The translations under genes were made by a program, and so were the position numbers. 29,470 nt of DNA from assembly GCA_002428225.1 (NCBI GenBank), contig DIUD01000076.1:773-30242 (forward strand), read 5' to 3'. The stretch is from Roseovarius sp. UBA6167 (GTDB lineage: Bacteria; Pseudomonadota; Alphaproteobacteria; Rhodobacterales; Rhodobacteraceae). The notes under the pieces are model-generated. The model searched no databases. It worked only from the letters and a program-made list of their open reading frames with translations, and had not been told where the DNA came from. Every line of letters begins with the position of its first letter. Positions within the stretch are counted from its first letter, which is position 1. This document shows positions 23,508 to 29,470 of the stretch, one piece after another.

Positions 23508-24857
23508 TCAGGCCGCCGAGAAGCCCGCGTCGAGCGCGGCGAGGATCACGTCCACCTCTGCCTCGGAGATCACCAGCGGCGGCGACATCAGCACGTTATG
23601 CCCGCCAAGCCGCACCATCGCGCCGGCCTCGTAGGTGGCCTGATGGATGCGCTGCATGGTTGCCGCGTCCATCGGCGTCCTGGCGGCGCGGTCGCTCACG
23701 ATCTCGATCCCGGTCATCAGGCCATGCCCGCCGCGCACATCGCCGATGATGTCGTGTTTCCCGGCCAGCCGCCTGACGCCTTCGTAGAGCTGCGTGCCGC
23801 GCGCGGCGGCGTTGGTTCTGGTGTCGAGCCGCAGCGTCTCGGCCAGACAGGCCACCACCGCCGCCGCCCCCACGGGATGCGCCGAATAAGTATAGCCGGT
23901 CCAGATCGCGCCGCGCGCGTCCGCGCTCTCGAACACCTCTGCCACCGCACCCGAGACGAGCACACCGCCCACCGGGAAATAGCCCGAGGTGATGCCCTTG
24001 GCGACGGTCATCAGGTCGGGCTTGACCCCCCAGTGCCGCGCGCCGGTCCAGTCGCCGGTGCGCCCGAAGCCGCAGATCACCTCGTCGGAGATGAGCAGGA
24101 TTCCGTAACGGTCGCAGATCGCGCGCATATGGCGCATGAAGGAGGCATCGGGCACGATCACCCCGCCCGCGCCGAGGATCGGCTCCATGATGAAGGCGGC
24201 GATGGTCGAGGGGTCCTGAAACGCGATCTCGTCCACCATGGCGGCGGCGATTTTCTCGGCAAGCCGCGCCGGGTCGCTCTCGTCGAACGGGTTACGATAG
24301 GTATAGGGCGCGGCGATATGGAAGCAGCCGGGCAAAAGCGGCTCATAGCCGGTGCGGAAGCGGTTGTTGCCGTTCACGCTCGCGCCGCCCCAATGGGTGC
24401 CGTGATAGCCCTTCTTGAGGCTGAGGAACTTGGTGCGCGCCGGCTCTCCGCGCAGGCGGTGATATTGGCGGGCAAGGCGCAGCGCGGTATCGACGCTGTC
24501 CGACCCGCCCGAGGTGAAGAACACCCGCTCCATTCCGTCCTCGGCAAAGAACTCCGTGACCGCGCAGGACGCCTCGATGGCGGCGGGGTTGGTCGTGCCG
24601 GCAAAGCCCGAGTAATAGGGCAATTGCCAGAGCTGATCGGAAATCGCCTGTTTCACCGCATCGTTGGAATAGCCGAGATTGACGCACCACAGGCCGCCCA
24701 CGGCATCCACGACCGAATGGCCGTCGATATCCGTTATGCGCACGCCCTCCGCCGCCCTGATGATGCGCGGCGCGTTGCGCTGCGCCTCGCCGGGATGGGC
24801 CATTGGCTGCCACAGGTGGCGGGCGTTCATCTCGCGCAGGAAATTGTCGTCTTTCAT
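23508..24857 (-). CDS. Class III PLP-dependent aminotransferase (omega-amino acid / amine:pyruvate type)
   Basis: The 449-residue fold-type I enzyme starts at 24857 (MKDDNFLREM), with GGAG six bases upstream. PLP-binding features are FFTSGGSDSVDTALRLAR with the phosphate-binding GGSD (117-120), YHG (151-153), LLISDEVICGFGRTG with D258, and Schiff-base lysine K287 in TVAKGITSGYFPVGG. The opening GGLWCVNLGY (54-63) is typical of omega-amino acid:pyruvate and taurine/amine transaminases. It should move an amino group from a terminal amine or omega-amino acid to pyruvate or another keto acid; the true substrate cannot be read from sequence. It is a single-gene unit with its own promoter candidate, and no metabolic partner gene is adjacent. 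Confidence 0.88.
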   Translation of the reverse strand: MKDDNFLREMNARHLWQPMAHPGEAQRNAPRIIRAAEGVRITDIDGHSVVDAVGGLWCVNLGYSNDAVKQAISDQLWQLPYYSGFAGTTNPAAIEASCAVTEFFAEDGMERVFFTSGGSDSVDTALRLARQYHRLRGEPARTKFLSLKKGYHGTHWGGASVNGNNRFRTGYEPLLPGCFHIAAPYTYRNPFDESDPARLAEKIAAAMVDEIAFQDPSTIAAFIMEPILGAGGVIVPDASFMRHMRAICDRYGILLISDEVICGFGRTGDWTGARHWGVKPDLMTVAKGITSGYFPVGGVLVSGAVAEVFESADARGAIWTGYTYSAHPVGAAAVVACLAETLRLDTRTNAAARGTQLYEGVRRLAGKHDIIGDVRGGHGLMTGIEIVSDRAARTPMDAATMQRIHQATYEAGAMVRLGGHNVLMSPPLVISEAEVDVILAALDAGFSAA

Positions 24858-24951
24858 GGGGGACTCCAGGGCAGGGGGGATCCGGCCGAACCCTGCCACC
24901 GCGCCGGGGGGCTGTCCAGAGGGCGTCTCACGGCAGGCACGGGCGCGGAGC

Positions 24952-24980
24952 ATTGTGTCGCCCGCTGCGTTGAGCGCCAA
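24952..24980 (-). promoter_or_regulatory. Candidate promoter of the aminotransferase gene
   Basis: On the minus strand TTGGCG (24980-24975) and CACAAT (24957-24952) are separated by exactly 17 bp, each matching 4 of 6 sigma-70 consensus positions. They lie 95 bp upstream of the aminotransferase start, in the 151-bp gap after the M16 partner gene. The gap otherwise holds no ORF or repeat I can support. Confidence 0.35.
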
Positions 24981-25008
24981 TGTGCGCGCGCGCTTCGGCC
25001 GCCCCTCC

Positions 25009-26322
25009 TCAGTTCACTGTGTTCTCCAGCCCCTCGGGCTGGCCGACCACCACGAAGGTGAGCGCCTCGGGGTCGAGCCATTCGCGCGCCACGCGGTTGA
25101 TCTCGTCGAGCGTGACCGCGTTCACCATGTCGTTGCGCCGGGCGATGTAATCGGTGGGCAGCCCGTCCATCTGCATCCCCACGGCGATCGACGCGATGGT
25201 GCCGTTGCCGTCGAAGCGCAGCGGATAGGCCCCGGTCAGATAGGTCTTGGCATTCTCCAACTCCTCCGCCGTCACGCCCGCATCGCGCAGCCGCGCCCAT
25301 TCGGCGCGGATCACGGCGATGGCATCGGCCATGCGGTCATTGGCAGAGGCGACGGAGCCGGTCCAGATCTCCGCCGCGTCGCGGTCGGCGATGTAGGAAT
25401 AGACGCCATAGGTCAGCCCGCGCTTCTCGCGCACCTCGGTCATCAGCCGGCTTTCAAACCCGCCGCCGCCAAGGATGTGGTTGAGGATGAAGGCGGCAAG
25501 GAAATCCGGGTGATGCCGGTCGATGCCCCGTTGCGCAAAGACCGCCACGGATTGCGGCGTGGCGAAATCCACCAGCCTGACCCCGCCGGGCAGGGTCAGA
25601 TCCGCGCGCGGCGGCAGCGGCGCGCCGGTCTCGGGCAGATCGCCAAGCAGGTGATCGAGCAGCGCGCCAAGCTCCTGGGCGGTGATGTCGCCGACGGCGC
25701 TGATATAGACACGGTCGCGGGCAAGCGCGCCCCTGTGCGCCGCCAGGATGTCGTCGCGGGTGAGGGCGGCGACGCTCTCGGGCGTGCCCTCCCGCCTGGA
25801 GCCGTAGGGGTGGTCGCCATAAATGAGCCGCGCCGCCTCGCGGCTGGCGATGTCGCGCGGGTTGGTCTCGGCCGCACGCAGCCCCGCCAGAACCTGCGCG
25901 CGCACCCGCTCGATGGCGTCCTCGTCAAAGCGTGGCGCGATCAGGCTGTCGCGCAGAAGGTCCACCGACGCCGCGCGGTTTTCGGTCAGAAAGCGCGCCG
26001 AGACGCTCACCGCGTCGTCGTTCGCGTCATAGCCCAGGCGCGCGGCAAGCTCCTCGGCGGTCTGCGCGAAGGCGCGCGCGTCGCGCTCTCCCGCGCCTTC
26101 CTCCAGAAGGGCGACCATCAGGTTGGTCGCCCCGCGCGCGCCTGGCGCATCGAGCGAGGTGCCGCCGCGAAAGCGCAGCTCCAGCGCCACGAAGGGGATC
26201 GCGTGGTCCTCGACCAGCCAGGCTTCGAGCCCTCCCGGCGTGGTGATTTCGACCACCTCGACGCCGGCGCGCGCGGGCAGGGCGGCGGCCAGCAGAACGA
26301 GCGTCAGAACGAGCCGGATCAT
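25009..26322 (-). CDS. M16-family peptidase partner lacking the zinc motif
   Basis: The 437-residue product has a signal peptide (residues 1-19, ending ARA) and two M16 repeats. The position of the HxxEH zinc motif is occupied by NLMVA (67-71, in GATNLMVALLEEGAG), so metal-dependent catalysis is not expected. The C-terminal M16 domain is well preserved (GGGGFESRLMTEVREKRGLT, followed by YGVYS). It is probably the inactive, substrate-gripping half of a heterodimeric periplasmic peptidase with the upstream gene, as in mitochondrial processing peptidase and other bacterial M16B pairs. The start overlaps the upstream stop by ATGA at 26319-26322, which favours a 1:1 complex. Confidence 0.88.
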   Translation of the reverse strand: MIRLVLTLVLLAAALPARAGVEVVEITTPGGLEAWLVEDHAIPFVALELRFRGGTSLDAPGARGATNLMVALLEEGAGERDARAFAQTAEELAARLGYDANDDAVSVSARFLTENRAASVDLLRDSLIAPRFDEDAIERVRAQVLAGLRAAETNPRDIASREAARLIYGDHPYGSRREGTPESVAALTRDDILAAHRGALARDRVYISAVGDITAQELGALLDHLLGDLPETGAPLPPRADLTLPGGVRLVDFATPQSVAVFAQRGIDRHHPDFLAAFILNHILGGGGFESRLMTEVREKRGLTYGVYSYIADRDAAEIWTGSVASANDRMADAIAVIRAEWARLRDAGVTAEELENAKTYLTGAYPLRFDGNGTIASIAVGMQMDGLPTDYIARRNDMVNAVTLDEINRVAREWLDPEALTFVVVGQPEGLENTVN

Positions 26323-27644
26323 TGCGTCACCTCCGGGGCCATCAGCCAGCCGGTCACCGATTTCCGCCGGTCGAGCACATCGCGCGCAGCCGCCATGATG
26401 TCCTCGGCGCTGACGGCTTGCAGGATCTCGGGCCAGGCCTGCACATCGGCCACCGTCAGCCCCTGCGCGAGCGCCGCGCCATAGCGCCGCGCCAGCGACG
26501 AGGCGTCGTCGCGTTCATAGATCGCCTGCGCGCGCAATTGCGTCTTGATCCGATCCAGATGTGCGGCATCGGGGCCGGTTTCGAGAAATCCGGTCAGGAC
26601 ATCGTCCATAGCCGCCTCGGCCTCGGCCAGCGTCACGCCGGGGGTGGGCACGACCACAAGATCGAAGGTGGTGCTGTCAAGCGACATGCCCGAATACCAC
26701 GCCGCCACCTGCACCGCGACCTGCCTCTCGAATTGCAGTTCCTGGGTCAGCACGGCGGTCTGTCCGCCGCCCAGCAACTCTGCCAGCAGGGTGAGTGCGG
26801 CGGCGCGCTCCTGCGCGCCGCTGTCGCGTTCGGGGGCAAGGTAGGAGCGGCTGAGATAGGGTTGCGACACGCGCGGATCGCGAAAGGTCATCCGCCGCTC
26901 GGCCAGGTGCGGCGGCTCTTGCGGGCGGGCGCGGTCCGGCAGGTCGGGATTGGCCGGGATCACGCCGTAATGCCGTTCGGCCAGCGCGCGCACCTCCTCG
27001 GGGTCGGCATCGCCTGCCACCACAAGGATGGCGTTGTTGGGCGCGTAATACCGGCGGTAATAGGCCAGCGCATCGCCGAGCCCGAGCGCCGCCATCTCGT
27101 GCCGCCAGCCGATGACTGGCACGCCGTAAGGGTGGTTGAGATATTGCAGCGCGCTTTTCTGCTCGCGGTAGAGCGCCGGGGGGCTGTTCTCGACGCGCTG
27201 GTTGCGCTCTTCGATGATGACATCGCGCTCGGTCACGATGTCTGCCTCGTCAAGCCGCAGATTCACCATCCGGTCGGCCTCCATTCCCATCACCAGGTCG
27301 AGCCGGTCGGCGGCGATGCGCTGGAAATAGGCGGTGTAGTCGTAGCTGGTAAAGGCATTGTCCGAGCCGCCATTGCGCGCCACCGTGGCCGAGAACTCGC
27401 CCGGTGCCATCGTGTCGGTGCCCTTGAACAGCAGGTGTTCCAGAAAATGCGCAACACCCGAGACGCCGGGCTCCTCATCCGCCGAGCCGGCGCGATACCA
27501 GACCATATGCGTGACCACCGGGGCGCGATGGTCCTCGATTACCACCACGTCCATGCCGTTATCGAGCGTGAAGTGGGTGACATCCCCGGCCAGCGCGGCC
27601 AGGGGCGCAAGGGTCAAGAGGCAGGCGGCAAGCAATCGGCGCAT
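26319..27644 (-). CDS. M16-family zinc metallopeptidase, catalytic subunit
   Basis: The 441-residue product starts at 27644, with GGAG seven bases upstream. It has a signal peptide (residues 1-19, ALA|GD). The inverted zinc motif HFLEH (H66, E69, H70) is followed by FKGTDTM and by acidic residues at 145-146 (VIIEER), the expected third ligand region. The YFQRIAADRLDLVMGMEADR and NQRVENSP segments are typical of M16B enzymes. It should act in the periplasm on peptides or small unfolded proteins. It is coupled to its zinc-less partner by a 4-bp overlap and lies downstream of lspA and a lipoprotein gene. No substrate is known. Confidence 0.92.
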   Translation of the reverse strand: MRRLLAACLLTLAPLAALAGDVTHFTLDNGMDVVVIEDHRAPVVTHMVWYRAGSADEEPGVSGVAHFLEHLLFKGTDTMAPGEFSATVARNGGSDNAFTSYDYTAYFQRIAADRLDLVMGMEADRMVNLRLDEADIVTERDVIIEERNQRVENSPPALYREQKSALQYLNHPYGVPVIGWRHEMAALGLGDALAYYRRYYAPNNAILVVAGDADPEEVRALAERHYGVIPANPDLPDRARPQEPPHLAERRMTFRDPRVSQPYLSRSYLAPERDSGAQERAAALTLLAELLGGGQTAVLTQELQFERQVAVQVAAWYSGMSLDSTTFDLVVVPTPGVTLAEAEAAMDDVLTGFLETGPDAAHLDRIKTQLRAQAIYERDDASSLARRYGAALAQGLTVADVQAWPEILQAVSAEDIMAAARDVLDRRKSVTGWLMAPEVTQ

Positions 27645-27708
27645 GGCGTTCTCCGGTTCGGGGACGATGTCAGATAGATACGCCCGCCCGCCGGGGTTTC
27701 AAGCACGC

Positions 27709-28248
27709 TCAGCGCCGGGGGGTTGGCGGCGGGGCTGCGGGTGTGCGCACGCCGGCACGCCGCAACCGGCGCTCCTCGGCATGGGCGTCGAGCCATTGCT
27801 TCTCATAGGCCTGCACATAATCGTCGCCCGGCAGGATGCCGCGCAACACGTTGACCCGCCCATAGCGGCGGCGGATCTCACGGTCTTCCTCGGCCAGCGC
27901 CTGACGGACGCCGGGATCACGACCGTAACGGGTGGTGTGCACCAGAAGCCCGGCATTGGCCGCCGAAGGCGCCTCGGTCTGCGTCACCGCCAGATTGCCG
28001 CCAAGTGCTGCAATGCCATCCGCCACCGGGTTCTGGTCGGTGCGGTTCGGTCCGCCCGGCGTGGGCGCGGGCAGCGAAGCCATGTCCTCGGGCATTTCCA
28101 GCGGTTTGCTTGGGATGATCGAAAACTCGTCCGGGCCGTTGCCGGTGTGGCGGATGTTGGCCAGCGACACCTCTCGGTCACGCCCGCCGCAGCCCGCCAC
28201 GATCGCGGCGGCCAAGAGCATCACAACGGTCTTGCGCGGCATCCACAT
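27709..28248 (-). CDS. DUF3035-type lipoprotein
   Basis: The 179-residue product starts at ATG 28248, seven bases after AGGAG; a GTG at 28254 would overlap the ribosome-binding site and is rejected. The N-terminus MPRKTVVMLLAAAIVAGCGG gives lipobox VAGC with C20. The mature part is polar, with EFSIIPSKPLEMPEDMASLP early and a conserved-looking ALAEEDREIRRRYGR segment late, ending in a Pro-rich tail. This matches the small DUF3035 lipoproteins that accompany lspA in Rhodobacterales, from memory of the family rather than a search. The function is unknown. The acylated cysteine makes it a substrate of the adjacent signal peptidase II. Confidence 0.75.
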   Translation of the reverse strand: MWMPRKTVVMLLAAAIVAGCGGRDREVSLANIRHTGNGPDEFSIIPSKPLEMPEDMASLPAPTPGGPNRTDQNPVADGIAALGGNLAVTQTEAPSAANAGLLVHTTRYGRDPGVRQALAEEDREIRRRYGRVNVLRGILPGDDYVQAYEKQWLDAHAEERRLRRAGVRTPAAPPPTPRR

Positions 28249-28299
28249 CGCCACTCTCCTGCAACTTTCACGCCCGTGTATCGCATCCGCGCGCCAAGG

Positions 28300-28770
28300 T
28301 CACGAGGGCTTTTTCTCCGCAGGCAGCAGAACCATGCCGAATGCGCCCGCAAAAACCGCGATATCGGCCACGTTGAACGCATAGGGGTTGTTGATCCCGC
28401 AACACGACATGTTGATGAAATCCGCGACCGCCCCGTAAATCAGCCGGTCCACCACATTGCCCATGGCGCCCCCCACCAGGAGCCCCGCCGCGATCCGGTG
28501 CAGCCGCCCCGCGCCCTCATGCGCGACCCACCACAGCACCGCGCCGGAGATCACCACCGCCACGGCGATCAGCACCCAGCGGGTGAGCGGGCTGTCTCCC
28601 GCCATCAGCCCGAAATTGATCCCGTAATTCCACGCCATCCGCAGGGCAAGATAGGGCGGAAACACGTCGATCCGTCCCAGCATCCGCAGATCGAGCATGT
28701 GAACCACAAGATACTTGCTCGCCTGATCGAGCAGAAAGACCCAGAACGCCGTCCAGAAAACCAGCCGCAT
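28300..28770 (-). CDS. lspA: Lipoprotein signal peptidase (signal peptidase II)
   Basis: LspA cleaves signal peptides from diacylglyceryl-modified prolipoproteins in the inner membrane. The 156-residue, four-helix protein has DQASKYLV in helix 1, a WNYGINFGL segment, GNVVDRLIYGAVADFI with N105, R109 and catalytic D117, and NVADIAV with catalytic D136. It starts 10 bp after the purH stop and lies 51 bp before the lipoprotein gene, so it is probably part of a purH-lspA-lipoprotein-M16 operon. Confidence 0.95.
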   Translation of the reverse strand: MRLVFWTAFWVFLLDQASKYLVVHMLDLRMLGRIDVFPPYLALRMAWNYGINFGLMAGDSPLTRWVLIAVAVVISGAVLWWVAHEGAGRLHRIAAGLLVGGAMGNVVDRLIYGAVADFINMSCCGINNPYAFNVADIAVFAGAFGMVLLPAEKKPS

Positions 28771-28780
28771 CCGCCCCGCC

Positions 28781-29470
28781 TCAGTGCCGGAAATGGCGCA
28801 TGGCGGTGAACACCATCGCCAGCCCCGCCGCGTCCGCCGCCGCGATCACCTCCGCGTCGCGCATCGAGCCGCCGGGCTGGATCACGGCCACGGCCCCCGC
28901 CTCGGCCGCCGTCAGAAGCCCGTCGGCGAAGGGAAAGAACGCATCCGACGCCACCACGCTGCCCTGCGTGAGCGGCGCAGGCAGGCCGAGCGCCTCGGCC
29001 ATGTCGCGCGCCTTGCGCGCCGCGATCCGGCAGCTATCGACGCGGCTCATCTGGCCCGCGCCCACGCCCACCGTGGCCCCGTCCCTGACATAGACGATCG
29101 CGTTGGATTTCACATGCCTGGCGACGGTCCAGGCAAACAGCAGATCGGCCATTTCCGCCTCTGTCGGCGCGCGTTTCGTCACCACCCGCAGGTCGTCGCG
29201 GCTCACATGGCCCGAATCGCGGTCCTGCACCAGGTAGCCGCCCGCGACCTGCCTGACCGTCTGCCCCGCCGCGCGCGGATCGGCCAGCCCCCCGGTCAGC
29301 AGCAGGCGCAGGTTCTTCCTCGCCTCGAACACGCGCAGCGCCTCCGCATCCGCCCCCGGCGCGATCACCACCTCGGTAAAGATGCCCGCGATTTCCGCGG
29401 CCGTCGCACCGTCGAGCGGCTGATTGAGTGCCACGATCCCGCCAAAGGCGCTGGTGCGGTCGCAATCGAA
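28781..29470 (-). CDS. purH: Bifunctional AICAR formyltransferase / IMP cyclohydrolase, C-terminal part
   Basis: PurH carries out the last two steps of purine (IMP) synthesis. Only the final 229 residues lie in the window, and the frame is open to the right edge. Visible AICAR-transformylase motifs are DCDRTSAFGGIVALN, the catalytic KSNAIVYVRDGATVGVGAGQ followed by MSRVDS, SDAFFPFADG and the end VIQPGGSMRD...GLAMVFTAMRHFRH. The conserved Lys-Ser-Asn-Ala-Ile and Arg-His-Phe-Arg-His ends are intact. It is the first visible gene of the minus-strand purH-lspA operon; its promoter lies outside the window. Confidence 0.96.
   Translation of the reverse strand, partial: FDCDRTSAFGGIVALNQPLDGATAAEIAGIFTEVVIAPGADAEALRVFEARKNLRLLLTGGLADPRAAGQTVRQVAGGYLVQDRDSGHVSRDDLRVVTKRAPTEAEMADLLFAWTVARHVKSNAIVYVRDGATVGVGAGQMSRVDSCRIAARKARDMAEALGLPAPLTQGSVVASDAFFPFADGLLTAAEAGAVAVIQPGGSMRDAEVIAAADAAGLAMVFTAMRHFRH

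Overview
This window looks like a chromosome segment from a GC-rich alphaproteobacterium of the order Rhodobacterales (Roseobacter/Paracoccus-like). The assignment rests on the GC-biased third codon positions, the lspA / DUF3035-type lipoprotein / paired M16 peptidase cluster, a fused MrpA-MrpB antiporter subunit, and the lpoA-like / rsmI / yraN / gshB neighbourhood. No plasmid or phage module is visible. The only mobile DNA is a broken IS30-type remnant at the left edge.

Layout: (1) Positions 1-338 hold the 3' end of an IS30-family transposase and the C-terminal part of a small YdcH/DUF465 gene, scrambled by an apparent 281-bp inversion. Inverting 42-322 back restores both reading frames. 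(2) tgt (tRNA queuosine synthesis). (3) A possible metal-responsive signalling cluster: a secreted Met-rich EF-hand protein, an ECF sigma factor, a small single-span putative anti-sigma factor and a CnrX-like periplasmic sensor. This is the best candidate here for an under-described system. (4) lon with a heat-shock-type (RpoH) promoter candidate, then an HU-like protein and tRNA-Val(CAC). (5) amn (AMP nucleosidase). (6) A complete six-gene Mrp/Pha cation:proton antiporter operon, mrpA(B)-C-D-E-F-G. (7) On the minus strand, an lpoA-like lipoprotein gene followed by glnD. Divergent from these on the plus strand are rsmI, yraN, gshB and an HSL-type alpha/beta hydrolase. (8) On the minus strand, comM with a CtrA-like box upstream, then a class III aminotransferase. 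(9) On the minus strand, reading right to left: purH (truncated by the window edge), lspA, a DUF3035-type lipoprotein, an active-site-bearing M16 peptidase and a partner that lacks the zinc motif.

Most genes are housekeeping: tRNA modification, proteostasis, purine metabolism, ion and pH homeostasis, nitrogen signalling, glutathione synthesis and envelope maturation. Many are coupled by 1-4 bp start/stop overlaps. Long antisense ORFs across tgt, the sigma cluster, lon, mrpA and glnD are GC-codon-bias shadows and are not annotated. All functional calls come from reading motifs and context; no database search was run.
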